The position numbers were made by a program, and so were the translations under genes. The notes under the pieces are model-generated. The model saw only the letters and a list, made by a program, of their open reading frames with translations, did no database searches and had not been told where the DNA came from. Source: JBLNBN01 sp050260015 (lineage in GTDB: Bacteria; Bacteroidota; Ignavibacteria; Kapaibacteriales; UBA2268). Taken from it: 25,789 nt of DNA. Of this stretch, positions 15,926 to 23,577 are shown piece after piece; the stretch's first letter is position 1, and each line of letters begins with the position of its first letter. The stretch spans positions 1 to 25,789 of the forward strand of contig JBLNBN010000001.1 of the NCBI GenBank assembly GCA_050260015.1. Direction: 5' to 3'.

Positions 15926-17140
15926 CTATCGGCTGGAAAGTAAATCGAAAAATATTCCGTAATTCAGGGAGAACTCTACGCGGTTTGTGCTCGTATTGCC
16001 GTCAGAGTCGGTAAATATCTTGCCCTGACCTGTGTCGCCTTCGTCCAGCGTCAGGTATGTCCCTTCTAACCGGACGTAACTCGTAGGCATTGGCTTGTAC
16101 TCGACGCCTCCGGTTAGTTGAATTCCTTTCTGCCCCGTGTTGTAGACCATGTCCTGGTCGTCGAAGTATGCGAACCTTACCGTCGCGCCCCACATGTCGT
16201 TAAAGATGAAATGCGCAAGCGCCGCGCCGCCGATAAACGTTCCGTCGTCGAACTGCTGATTCGCTCCGTTGCCCACCGGTTTGGTCTCCGGCTTGAACCC
16301 AAAGTCGAATTGAGCCTTTAAGATTACGGTCTTCAGCGCTTCGGTAGAGATATTGATCGTGTGCATGTGGTGAGTCTTTGGCTTCCCTGATTCTTCATTG
16401 CCCATTACCCCGGCGTAGGAAATGCCGAAAACGTTCTCGGGAGCCATGTAGCCAATGTACCAACCGAGCGTTTTATTCTCGTTGTTGTCCTCGAACAATC
16501 CCGTACCAACATCGGCGAGATCTTTCCTGTCGTCGACGAATTGCGCGCTGTTCAGCAGGCTCAGCCCTACCTTTATTGTTTGAGTAGCCTGATAGCTGAT
16601 GCGAATTCCCGAGTGCGAGTAGGGCTCGAAGTAAGTTACCATCGAGTGGTTCGAAAGGAAGTTATCCTTCGGCACGATCGACTCGCTTCCGAGGTGGGTT
16701 AGGAAGTAACCTCCGTCTATCCATAACCTGTCGATCGGCTGCACTCCTACGAACGCCTCCTGAATGTAGGGATGGCTATTGTACTTGAACGCCGCGTCGA
16801 CAATGTCCCCGAATTGGAAAGTTACCCTGCCGTGGTACATATCCGTTTCCGTAAAGGCCGTTAATTGGGCCAGGTTAATTCCAAAACGATCTTTCAGGTT
16901 GTTCGCACGGGTGAATTTGCGGTCCGGATGCAAGCCCCAGGACCCCTGGATTCTGTTGTGGTCGTTGTCGGTTGCATAGTATCCGTCGACGTAGCCGAAG
17001 ATATTAATTATCGAAGTCGGAGAGACTATTTGCTTTGTGGCCGTCGCGGAGGCTTCAAGTATCGTAGTGTCCGTCTGGGCGCGGGAAGCGACGGTAAAAG
17101 CGCAAAAGACTCCTGCAATAAGGATAAATTTTCTAATCAT
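15926..17140 (-). CDS. Outer-membrane porin, putative beta-barrel porin-2 (OmpL-like)
   Basis: A 404-residue protein with a signal peptide (1-21, ending SRA before QTD). The mature part begins with a first-strand-like IINIFGYVDGYYATD and shows the Asn/Arg- and Gly/Tyr-rich alternating strands of a barrel (for example FGINLAQLTAF, GRVTFQFGDIVDAAF, GIRISYQATQTIKVGLSLL, GATVRFAYFDDQDMVY, SYVRLEGTYLTL). It ends in RVEFSLNYGIFFDLLSSR. This matches the general pattern of beta-barrel porin-2 proteins of Bacteroidota relatives; the transported solute is unknown. AGGAG (17151-17147) lies 6 bases before the ATG. It is single-gene, convergent with FkbM and divergent from terC. The exact family name is less certain than the porin call. 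Confidence 0.78.
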   Translation of the reverse strand: MIRKFILIAGVFCAFTVASRAQTDTTILEASATATKQIVSPTSIINIFGYVDGYYATDNDHNRIQGSWGLHPDRKFTRANNLKDRFGINLAQLTAFTETDMYHGRVTFQFGDIVDAAFKYNSHPYIQEAFVGVQPIDRLWIDGGYFLTHLGSESIVPKDNFLSNHSMVTYFEPYSHSGIRISYQATQTIKVGLSLLNSAQFVDDRKDLADVGTGLFEDNNENKTLGWYIGYMAPENVFGISYAGVMGNEESGKPKTHHMHTINISTEALKTVILKAQFDFGFKPETKPVGNGANQQFDDGTFIGGAALAHFIFNDMWGATVRFAYFDDQDMVYNTGQKGIQLTGGVEYKPMPTSYVRLEGTYLTLDEGDTGQGKIFTDSDGNTSTNRVEFSLNYGIFFDLLSSR

Positions 17141-17151
17141 TTCAAACTCCT

Positions 17152-17239
17152 AATATTGAATGAATAAATTTTGATATTCTTCGTTTTGCTGTAATTCTCG
17201 AAGAAAACAACGTTCGAAAAATGAATTCATTGTAATATT
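17152..17239. promoter_or_regulatory. Divergent porin/terC control region with imperfect inverted repeat
   Basis: AATATTGAATGAAT (17152-17165) and ATTCATTGTAATATT (17225-17239) are near-complementary with a one-base length difference, placing a similar sequence in the leader of both divergent genes. They could be paired operator sites. The sequence is A+T-rich, so chance is a real alternative. I looked for a yybP-ykoY type manganese riboswitch before terC and saw none. Confidence 0.3.
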
Positions 17240-17296
17240 GCTTGTTTTCGTTACGTCTATTTAGTTATTGTTCGTCTCTGTTATTTTATTGGGAAT

Positions 17297-17300
17297 GGAG
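17297..17300 (+). promoter_or_regulatory. Ribosome binding site deciding the TerC start
   Basis: GGAG lies 4 bases before ATG 17305. The longer frame from TTG 17242 would add 21 residues that precede the family's normal N-terminus, so the ATG is preferred. Confidence 0.65.
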
Positions 17301-17304
17301 AAGT

Positions 17305-18036
17305 ATGTTTACTGCAGAGAACTTAATAGCATTACTGACCTTGACCTTTCTGGAAATTGTGCTAGGCATAGATAATATTATCTTTATCTCTATTGTTACC
17401 AATAGATTTGCCGGGAGCGAACAGAAAAAAGTGCGACTCATCGGAATTGCCGGAGCTCTCGTCTTTAGGATTATTCTCCTGTTGGCTATTACCTGGATTA
17501 TCGGTTTTACTAAGCCTCTATTCCAAATCAGCGGCTTCGCGGCTAGCGGAAGGGATTTGATTTTGTTTGCGGGCGGACTGTTCCTGCTTGCCAAAAGCAC
17601 GTCCGAAATTCACCATAAGATGGCCGGCGAGATCGCGCTGGAGACCGCTAAGCCGAAGGGTTCCGTCGCCGGCGCGATCATCCAAATTATACTGTTGGAC
17701 ATAATTTTCTCCTTCGATTCTATACTCACCGCGATCGGCCTCTCCAATGAGCTCCCGATTATGATCGCCGCAATTGTTATCGCGTTAGCTATCATGACCG
17801 CCTTCGCCGGCGTAGTTAGCTCTTTTATCGGCAAGTACCCGACTCTGCAGATATTGGCATTGTCTTTCCTTATCCTGATCGGCTTTATGCTTGCCATTGA
17901 AGCTCTGCATTTCCATGTGCCTAAGGGCTACATTTACTTTGCAGTTTTCTTCTCGCTAGCCGTGGAGTACGTAAACATTAAAGTAGCCAAACGCAAAGCG
18001 TCGCACAACAAAAGCGCGACCGGGAAAATTAATTAA
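17305..18036 (+). CDS. TerC-family integral membrane protein (probable metal-ion exporter)
   Basis: A 243-residue inner-membrane protein with about seven hydrophobic helices. The family's acidic membrane motifs are present: FLEIVLGIDNIIFIS (about 15-29) and LLDIIFSFDSILTAIGL (about 134-150). TerC/Alx/YkoY members are linked to manganese export and metal loading of secreted enzymes, and historically to tellurite resistance; this member's ion cannot be read from sequence. The basic C-terminus (KVAKRKASHNKSATGK) is likely cytoplasmic. The gene stands alone, divergent from the porin, and is closed by the hairpin at 18042. Confidence 0.9.
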   Translation: MFTAENLIALLTLTFLEIVLGIDNIIFISIVTNRFAGSEQKKVRLIGIAGALVFRIILLLAITWIIGFTKPLFQISGFAASGRDLILFAGGLFLLAKSTSEIHHKMAGEIALETAKPKGSVAGAIIQIILLDIIFSFDSILTAIGLSNELPIMIAAIVIALAIMTAFAGVVSSFIGKYPTLQILALSFLILIGFMLAIEALHFHVPKGYIYFAVFFSLAVEYVNIKVAKRKASHNKSATGKIN

Positions 18037-18041
18037 TAGAA

Positions 18042-18083
18042 AAGCCCGGCCTTGCGAGCGTTATCGCAAAACCGGGCTTCTTT
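18042..18083 (+). terminator. Hairpin terminator after the TerC gene
   Basis: Outer arms AAGCCCGG (18042-18049) and CCGGGCTT (18072-18079) and inner arms TTGCGA (18052-18057) and TCGCAA (18064-18069) stack around a 6-base loop with a 2x2 internal mismatch, followed by CTTT. Preceding A residues may let it work for the opposing DUF1573 gene too. Confidence 0.85.
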
Positions 18084-18143
18084 ACTTGAATTTCCGAAAG
18101 TCTCTTTCGTGGAAATCTATATCAACGCCGTCGCGGCGGAAAT

Positions 18144-18857
18144 TTACTTTGGATTGTTATAAATGATCGATTCTTTAACGTGTCCGAATCCCATGATCCT
18201 CATTTCAGGATAATCGGGATGCGACGTGTTGAAGGTAACCGAGCAATTGTAACCGCCGCTCTTGGTAGGATCGACCGTAAGGATCAGGTCCACTTTTGCG
18301 CCGGCTTTAAGCTTATAGTCCTTGGTTAGATTTAAGCGAGCGTTCTCCGGGGTGACTTTAAAGTTGCTGAGCTTAACGTCCTGCGGGGAGTTATTTTCAA
18401 GCGTGACCTTGCTGATAGAGGGCGCGCCGATGTTCATTTCAGGAATAGCAAAATAAGTAGTAGGGGTGAACTGCAGTTCGCGAATTACTTTCGCCTGAAG
18501 CATGAGCACTTTTTCCTTAGCGACCGGGTCGTTGCTGGTTATTCGAATGCTCTTATGGATGTCCGACGCGCCGTTTACGTTTAACGACACGTGCATAGTC
18601 GTCGATTCGCCGGGAGCAAGCTCGCTCTTATCCAAAGGCGCCGTGGTGCAACCGCACGTTGGATGTACGTTTTGGATCTGAAGTTTTTCCGTTCCAGCGT
18701 TTTTAAGAATAATGTCCGCTTTCAAGGGGTCTTGCTTGGGAGTAACTTCTCCCCAGTTGTAAGTTTCGCCCCCGATTATTTCCAACTTCGGCTGCGCATG
18801 CGTGTTGCAGAATGCTAACGTAACGGCAGCAAATGCGCCTATTAGAATGCTTTTCAT
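18144..18857 (-). CDS. DUF1573-domain exported protein
   Basis: A 237-residue protein with a signal peptide (1-21, ending THA). Residues 25-125 fit DUF1573, an Ig-like fold: YNWGEVTPKQDPLKADI, IILKNAG, the signature HPTCGCTTAPLDKSELAPG (65-83) and IRITSNDP. The CGC pair is the family hallmark; its role is unknown. The second half (about 130-225) reads as another Ig-like domain with ITKVTLENNSP-like and SGGYNCSVTFNTSHPD strands, but without the Cys pair. DUF1573 proteins of Bacteroidota are periplasmic or surface-exposed with no settled function. A strong GGGAGGAG lies 10 bases before the ATG. It diverges from the T9SS-sorted Ig-like gene across a 137-base gap. Confidence 0.88.
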   Translation of the reverse strand: MKSILIGAFAAVTLAFCNTHAQPKLEIIGGETYNWGEVTPKQDPLKADIILKNAGTEKLQIQNVHPTCGCTTAPLDKSELAPGESTTMHVSLNVNGASDIHKSIRITSNDPVAKEKVLMLQAKVIRELQFTPTTYFAIPEMNIGAPSISKVTLENNSPQDVKLSNFKVTPENARLNLTKDYKLKAGAKVDLILTVDPTKSGGYNCSVTFNTSHPDYPEMRIMGFGHVKESIIYNNPK

Positions 18858-18867
18858 AGAGTTAGGA

Positions 18868-18875
18868 CTCCTCCC
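18868..18875 (-). promoter_or_regulatory. Strong Shine-Dalgarno sequence for the DUF1573 gene
   Basis: On the minus strand this reads GGGAGGAG, an unusually full anti-16S match for this window, 10 bases before the ATG. Many neighbours have weak or no such site, so this gene is probably well translated. Confidence 0.6.
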
Positions 18876-18895
18876 TAATAAATAAACTAAAAGCT

Positions 18896-18925
18896 TTTGA
18901 TTTATTAATAAATTTCATATATTTG
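18896..18925 (+). promoter_or_regulatory. Possible Bacteroidota-type promoter (TTTG / TAnnTTTG)
   Basis: TTTG (18896-18899) and TATATTTG (18918-18925) are separated by 18 bases, close to the -33/-7 pattern known for the Bacteroidota primary sigma factor. It would leave a leader of roughly 60 bases before ATG 18995. A sigma-70-like TTGACT (18923) with TATATA (18949) has a poor 20-base gap. A single match in A+T-rich sequence is weak evidence. Confidence 0.35.
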
Positions 18926-18994
18926 ACTTCAGTAAAATCTGTCTCAACTATATAGACAAATTTAATAAATAAAAAGTTTCATAGAACACAGACA

Positions 18995-21268
18995 ATGCAA
19001 AGACAATTTAATTTTATATATTACTCTATTTTCTTACTTGTTAGCTTTGCCGTAAAGGCTCCCGGCTCCGAGGTATTCTATACGGCTAAGCCGGGGGAAA
19101 AGTACGTAAACATGGGTCCCGTATACGTAGGCGATTCCGTGTCGACTTCCTTTACGCTAAGCAACACTTCAGGCTCCGCATACTCTATCCTGCCGGTCGC
19201 GCCGTCCTACGTGCTCTATGCAAGCCCGACTGCGCAAACGCCCGACGAATTCCTTCTCTTCGACCAAATCTTTCCCGGGCTCCCTGTAAAAGTTCCCGCT
19301 AACGAATCGCAGAATTTAATTATGCGATTCGTCGCCGATCCCGACGTTACGGCGCCGTTCGGCAGGAAAGAAGCCAGCTTGAGGTTGGGACTCGTTCGCC
19401 CGGAGGACTCCAGCGTAGTAGTCGCGGATACGTTCCTGCTTGCCGCCAAAAAGACGAAATTGCAGCTCGACGGCTACGAGGACGCGATCGCATTCGATTC
19501 CGTATACGTCAGCCCCTCGGTACCCCCGGAGGCTTCGTGGGTCGTTAAAAGCGTTTTTAGGGATAATCTAAAGGTCGAGATGCAGGATCTCAATTACGTA
19601 ACGGTTAAAACCAGCGAAGAATTTGACGTTGAAACCTTTGAAACGGCCCCCGTTTTCCCCACGAAATATCAAACAAACTCATGGCAGGTAAAGTACAACC
19701 CGAAGGATCTAAAAGCCGACACCGCTTTCTTTCGCCTGGGCTATAAACCCGCTCCCGAAGCGTACCCGGACTCGATAGAATTTTGCCGTGTAAGGCTTTC
19801 CGGAGTCGGGGTGCGCCAAAGGCTGGAGCTTGCAAACTCAAATTTCGAAATCAAGGGCGATACGGTCGATCTCGGCCAAGTCGATCTCGGAGTCGACACC
19901 AGCGTTGAATTGGATATCCTAAACGCCGGCAATATACCGTTCGGCGCCGTAAACACCCGGCTATTGAGCTGGAACGGCTCTGAAGCCGAAGGGTTTACCC
20001 TACTGAATAAATTCCTGGAAGGCCAACCTAACCTTAAGCCGGGCAAAACTGCAAAGATCAGGCTGAACGCCAGGCTTTCGAACCGCGGGTATTTCCTGGT
20101 CAAATGCGAGATCGAAAGCGACGCTCTATCGAGAAAGATTAAATCAACCCCTCTCACGGCGGCAAAGGTCGTTTTCTACGTGCGCGGAGAGTCGACCTCC
20201 CCCGTTCCCGTCATTCCTTTTGATACGCTGGACTTCGGTAACGTCTTTAATTACGATCAGTATTGCGATGCGAAAGCCGATTCAGTAATTATGCTGAGAA
20301 ATTCCGGCAATCGTGAATTGATCATTACAGATATTAAAATTGAGAATGAATCGCCGAACCCGGCGTTCGAATTTAGTAAAACTACCCTTAGATTGGCCCC
20401 GGGCGGAAGCGATACGTTGACCGTGCGTTTCATGCCGCCGGAAAGCAACCAGTATGGAGCGGAGGCGCTCTTCCTTACAAACGCCCCACACCCATGGGAC
20501 AGCTTAAAGCTACAATTGCGCGGCGCCTCGGTTCGCCCTGTAGTTACAAGCATCTATTTGGACAGCGTGCTCGCCGCCCCGGGAAGGACAATATCGGTCG
20601 CATTGCGGGTGGACTCCGCGGCGCGCTTCGCCGGCACGTTTACGGACACGTTATTTTACGATAGGTCGCTTCTGAAGTTCCAGGACTACCGCAACGAAGG
20701 CACCGCCTCCGACGAACCGATGGAAAGCATTATTATAAAGGAAGTCGGGATCGGCGGCAGGCTGGCCGTCCATCTTGCAAAGCCCCCAAGAGCCAGGTTC
20801 TTACCCAAGGATACGCTAATACTGTTGAACTTCCGGACCTTTCTCGGCGACGCCGCGGGCACTTCGATCTCGTTCCTGGAGCCGCGTTTCGGCAACGAGA
20901 ATTGCTCGAACGTATTGTTTATATCCGCGGAATCGATCCACTCCGGATGGTACGGCATAGATTCGGTCTGCGGGCTGGATAGAAAAGCGTTTAAACGGGA
21001 AAGCGGCTTTTTCTCCTTTGATGAAATCACCCCAAATCCCGCCGTTAGCTCGGTCGCGGCGCGTTTCGAGATGGCTTATAAAACCCATGCGTCCCTCTCG
21101 ATCTATAACGAATACGGCGAGGAAGTCGCCCGGCTTATCGACGACGAATTAGATAAGGGAATTCACGAGATTAACGGCCCTATCTCCCAACTATCGCGGG
21201 GCGTTTACTACTGCGTTCTCTCCGCCGGCAATTTCCGTGAAATTCGAAAATTCGTTAAAGCGGAGTAG
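18995..21268 (+). CDS. T9SS-sorted surface protein with Ig-like (choice-of-anchor D) domains
   Basis: A 757-residue protein with an N-terminal signal (about 1-24). Ig-like choice-of-anchor-D modules follow, each beginning with a DxGxVxxGxxxxxxxxLxNxG pattern: about 36-145 (MGPVYVGDSVSTSFTLSNTS), 290-395 (VDLGQVDLGVDTSVELDI) and 420-520 (LDFGNVF, then MLRNSGNRELIITDIKI). Residues about 525-650 (IYLDSVLAAPGRTISVALRV, GTFTDTLFYDRSLLKF) look like a cohesin-type fold. The last 80 residues are a T9SS type A sorting domain: ITPNPAVSSVAARFEM, LSIYNEYGEEVARL, SRGVYYCVLSAG, ending KFVKAE. It should be exported by T9SS and attached to or released from the cell surface. Its ligand is unknown. The next gene starts 6 bases after the stop. 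Confidence 0.85.
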   Translation: MQRQFNFIYYSIFLLVSFAVKAPGSEVFYTAKPGEKYVNMGPVYVGDSVSTSFTLSNTSGSAYSILPVAPSYVLYASPTAQTPDEFLLFDQIFPGLPVKVPANESQNLIMRFVADPDVTAPFGRKEASLRLGLVRPEDSSVVVADTFLLAAKKTKLQLDGYEDAIAFDSVYVSPSVPPEASWVVKSVFRDNLKVEMQDLNYVTVKTSEEFDVETFETAPVFPTKYQTNSWQVKYNPKDLKADTAFFRLGYKPAPEAYPDSIEFCRVRLSGVGVRQRLELANSNFEIKGDTVDLGQVDLGVDTSVELDILNAGNIPFGAVNTRLLSWNGSEAEGFTLLNKFLEGQPNLKPGKTAKIRLNARLSNRGYFLVKCEIESDALSRKIKSTPLTAAKVVFYVRGESTSPVPVIPFDTLDFGNVFNYDQYCDAKADSVIMLRNSGNRELIITDIKIENESPNPAFEFSKTTLRLAPGGSDTLTVRFMPPESNQYGAEALFLTNAPHPWDSLKLQLRGASVRPVVTSIYLDSVLAAPGRTISVALRVDSAARFAGTFTDTLFYDRSLLKFQDYRNEGTASDEPMESIIIKEVGIGGRLAVHLAKPPRARFLPKDTLILLNFRTFLGDAAGTSISFLEPRFGNENCSNVLFISAESIHSGWYGIDSVCGLDRKAFKRESGFFSFDEITPNPAVSSVAARFEMAYKTHASLSIYNEYGEEVARLIDDELDKGIHEINGPISQLSRGVYYCVLSAGNFREIRKFVKAE

Positions 21269-21274
21269 CATGCG

Positions 21275-22057
21275 ATGAAGAAATTCTTTGCGCTCGCATT
21301 ATTAATCTCCGCCTGGCTCGTCGCCGGGGAATCTTTCGCGCAAGGATTTGATTGGCAGTACTCCCCGCGCCTGCCTTTCGAGACTCCAAAGTTCTTCATA
21401 GGCGCGGCGGGCGAAGCCGCTTATGTCGAGCATGGCGGGGAATTTGGATTCCTGGAGGACAACGAGCCCTGTTGCAATTTTCAACGCGGGTTTGGAACGG
21501 GATTCCGGGCGCTCCTTCTTTCCGAGTATTGGCTTCAACCCGAGCTTGCTCTTGCCGTTAGGATAGGTTATTCGAGCTACCCCGGCGACTTTCGAATGCA
21601 AACGAAGCAATTAAGATACTCCGACCTGCACGGCGAATACTCCGCAGTTTACGAGAATCGTTATGAATCCTCTTTCAGCTATGCCAATTTTGAAGTGTCG
21701 GCGAAGCGCAGGATCTACCTAACGCACTTTTTCGCTTCAGCCGCTGTGGAATCGGGCTTATTGGTCAATAGCGAAGAAAAAGAAACGGAACGAGTCGTCT
21801 CGCCCGATTTCGAGACTTTTAAGGACGGGACTATTATCCATGAAATAACGACCGGCGAGGTGCCCGGGTTAAGAAGCGTATACGCGGCTGCGCGGTTCGG
21901 CGCGGGGTACGACTTTAACCTGGGAAATGGCTCGTACGGCTCCATCGTCGCAAACGTATCTCTCCCCCTTAATTCCCTATCCGGCGCCGGGGCATGGAAT
22001 AGAAGAACTTATTCGATCGGCGTCCAGCTTATGCGCGGTTTCCTGATTGATTTTTGA
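21275..22057 (+). CDS. Small outer-membrane beta-barrel protein, unknown function
   Basis: A 260-residue protein with a signal peptide (1-22, ending SFA before QGF). The mature part has alternating strands with many Tyr, Phe and Gly, for example RALLLSEYWLQPELALAVRIGYSSY, FSYANFEVSAKRRIYL and GSIVANVSLPL, and ends in Phe (RGFLIDF), the typical last-strand residue of outer-membrane barrels. An acidic NEPCCNF has two adjacent Cys (about 64-65). It is in an operon with the T9SS-sorted protein 6 bases upstream, so it may be its surface partner or anchor; that is inferred only from adjacency. I do not recognise a specific family beyond a general outer-membrane barrel. Confidence 0.72.
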   Translation: MKKFFALALLISAWLVAGESFAQGFDWQYSPRLPFETPKFFIGAAGEAAYVEHGGEFGFLEDNEPCCNFQRGFGTGFRALLLSEYWLQPELALAVRIGYSSYPGDFRMQTKQLRYSDLHGEYSAVYENRYESSFSYANFEVSAKRRIYLTHFFASAAVESGLLVNSEEKETERVVSPDFETFKDGTIIHEITTGEVPGLRSVYAAARFGAGYDFNLGNGSYGSIVANVSLPLNSLSGAGAWNRRTYSIGVQLMRGFLIDF

Positions 22058-22138
22058 TAAGCCGTCACTCCGGTATTCCATAAATAGTCTTCGACTAATT
22101 ACTCGAGGGGCAATTGACAGGGCTGCGTCTTTTGTCCA

Positions 22139-22336
22139 ACGCCTACGGCGTAGCGTATTCGCCGTGAAGCTGCCAATTACAGATGTAAAACGCCTACGGC
22201 GTAAATGTTGGAGTTCTTTTCAATAGGCTTCCTACGTGAAAGCATTTAAGAATGTATAAATCTAACGAACCGCGTAGCGGTTCCACGTCCGTAGCCTTGC
22301 ACGCCCCACCCCTCTCCTTTCCGCGGCGAAGCCGCG
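22139..22336. repeat. Cluster of REP-like stem-loops with 3-base loops
   Basis: Two identical copies of ACGCCTACGGCGTA (22139-22152 and 22190-22203; arms ACGCC/GGCGT, loop TAC) are followed by GAACCGC-GTA-GCGGTTC (22267-22283) and CGCGGC-GAA-GCCGCG (22322-22336). All are perfect stems. A similar CGCCG-TCG-CGGCG lies at 18126-18138 between terC and DUF1573. This is like REP-type intergenic palindromes; no associated transposase is in the window. Confidence 0.65.
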
Positions 22337-22370
22337 ACAGGGGTTTTATGAAGAAGTTAATCAAAGTTGT

Positions 22371-22407
22371 AATAAAAAGCCCCGCCCGGATTTACCAAGC
22401 GAGGCTT
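22371..22407 (-). terminator. Terminator of the NrfD-cytochrome-GcvH operon
   Basis: On the minus strand the arms AAGCCTCGC (22407-22399) and GCGGGGCTT (22385-22377) pair with one T-G wobble around a 13-base loop, followed by a T-rich tail (TTTATT). It sits about 25 bases after the stop of the receiver-GcvH gene. Confidence 0.82.
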
Positions 22408-22431
22408 CTATTATTACTTCTTGTCTTGATC

Positions 22432-23559
22432 CTACCTCAGGAACATCTTGTTGACCGCGCGATCGAACGATTGCGCGTCCATCGCGTCGAGCGTTATCAA
22501 CGGGAAGTCCATCTTCGTTTGCCTATCGGTAGGGAATTCGTTCATATATCTCCGGACTTCCCCGTAAATATACGTTTCCGCCTGATCGCCGATCTTGAGG
22601 TGAGCGAGATCCTCCTGCAGGTTATCCGGGCGGATAACGCAGATCCATTGGCCTGCGTACGCCTTCTCCTCGAAGACGGCGAAGTCCGCCGCAAGAGTGC
22701 GATTGATCTTTATGACCGTGCCCGTTACGGGGCTCCTCATCGGTATTAACCTGTGCTGCTGCATGACGCCGAAGAGGAATTCTCCCCTTTTGACGCGCAT
22801 CCCAAGGTTGGGAAATTCGATGTTGTCCATCCGTCCGATTATCTTCTTCGCCAGGTCGTTCAAGCCGACGCGAATATTGCCGTCGCGCCCCAAAAGCGCC
22901 CAAGTATGCCAATCGGCGAAGAAAATCCCCTTGGGAACGTTGATATCCACAACTCGTTCCGAAGTCGGCGTCTGGTTGATATAATTAGCCGCGAGATTTA
23001 GATGGATCATTTCACGACGCTTCGTTAGGTTCTCGCCGATGAACTCGATCAAGGTTTTCTCGTCGAAGGGTTTCTGAAGATAAGCCATGGCTCCGTGTTT
23101 CAGGCAATCGGTCCCGCTCTCGAACGTTAGCTGGTCCGCCATTACTATTACGTCTATGTCGGGGCGGATAGAACGGATGCAGCTTGTCGCCTCCGTTCCG
23201 CAAACCCCGCCGTCGCGAATGTCGCAGAAGCAGAAGTCGTAGTGCGTTCGTCGAATTAGTTCGACCGCTTCGCGGCTGGAATCGACGCTATCGACCGAGT
23301 AGCCGCTGCGAACGAGCGTTTCCCTCATCATATTGAGCAAATTTTCATCCCGCTCGACGATAAGGACCCTCGCTTTTGGAAATTCGATCTGGGTCCTTTT
23401 TAGAGTCGGCGAAATGTGCGAATAATCGACTTCCAGGCTCTTCCGCAGGTATTTTTCGCGCTCTTTAGCCAGGCGGGATCTATTTATCAGTCGGAATATG
23501 AATCTGACTATAAATTCGCCCGCGATAAAAATAATAGCCGCTATAATTAAGTATTGCAT
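22432..23559 (-). CDS. Membrane-anchored receiver domain fused to a GcvH-like domain
   Basis: A 375-residue protein with three parts. An N-terminal membrane helix (about 1-24) is followed by a basic linker. The receiver domain (about 62-180) has Asp113 at the phospho-acceptor site (FCDI), Glu69/Asp71 in the acidic pocket and Lys163 (LQKPFD), but Ala141 where Thr/Ser is usual. A GcvH/lipoyl-like domain (about 205-310) shows GIFFADWHTWALL, VGLNDLAKKIIGRMDNIEFP and SPVTGTVIKIN. In GcvH the lipoyl-bearing Lys lies in ESVKA; the aligned residue here is His269 (VMQQHRL), so normal lipoylation looks impossible. It is the last gene of the operon with a 12-heme cytochrome and a NrfD-type subunit; GGAG precedes the ATG. 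It may be a structural or regulatory subunit of that complex; this is inference. Confidence 0.85.
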   Translation of the reverse strand: MQYLIIAAIIFIAGEFIVRFIFRLINRSRLAKEREKYLRKSLEVDYSHISPTLKRTQIEFPKARVLIVERDENLLNMMRETLVRSGYSVDSVDSSREAVELIRRTHYDFCFCDIRDGGVCGTEATSCIRSIRPDIDVIVMADQLTFESGTDCLKHGAMAYLQKPFDEKTLIEFIGENLTKRREMIHLNLAANYINQTPTSERVVDINVPKGIFFADWHTWALLGRDGNIRVGLNDLAKKIIGRMDNIEFPNLGMRVKRGEFLFGVMQQHRLIPMRSPVTGTVIKINRTLAADFAVFEEKAYAGQWICVIRPDNLQEDLAHLKIGDQAETYIYGEVRRYMNEFPTDRQTKMDFPLITLDAMDAQSFDRAVNKMFLR

Positions 23560-23577
23560 TGTATTCTCCGTTATTTC

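Larger units (their letters stand above)
22058..22431. other. 374-base gene-free stretch with hairpins and a terminator
   Basis: This gap lies between the converging outer-membrane barrel gene and the receiver-GcvH gene. It contains four short perfect stem-loops with 3-base loops (22139-22336) and the minus-strand terminator at 22371-22407. An open plus-strand frame starting at 22252 crosses the hairpins and runs into the antisense of the next gene; I do not believe it is coding. Confidence 0.7.

Noticed and set aside
16660..16690. GGCACG-N4-like match resembling a sigma-54 site
   Set aside because: It lies within the porin coding frame and lacks the full TGGCAC and TTGC elements at the right spacing.
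17141..17304. Manganese riboswitch (yybP-ykoY type) before terC
   Set aside because: TerC-family genes often carry one, so I looked, but I saw none of the conserved loops; the region is plain A+T-rich sequence.
22252..22749. 165-codon plus-strand frame over the hairpin cluster
   Set aside because: Its first part translates palindromes and its rest is the complement of the GcvH-like coding sequence; no coding signal is independent of that.
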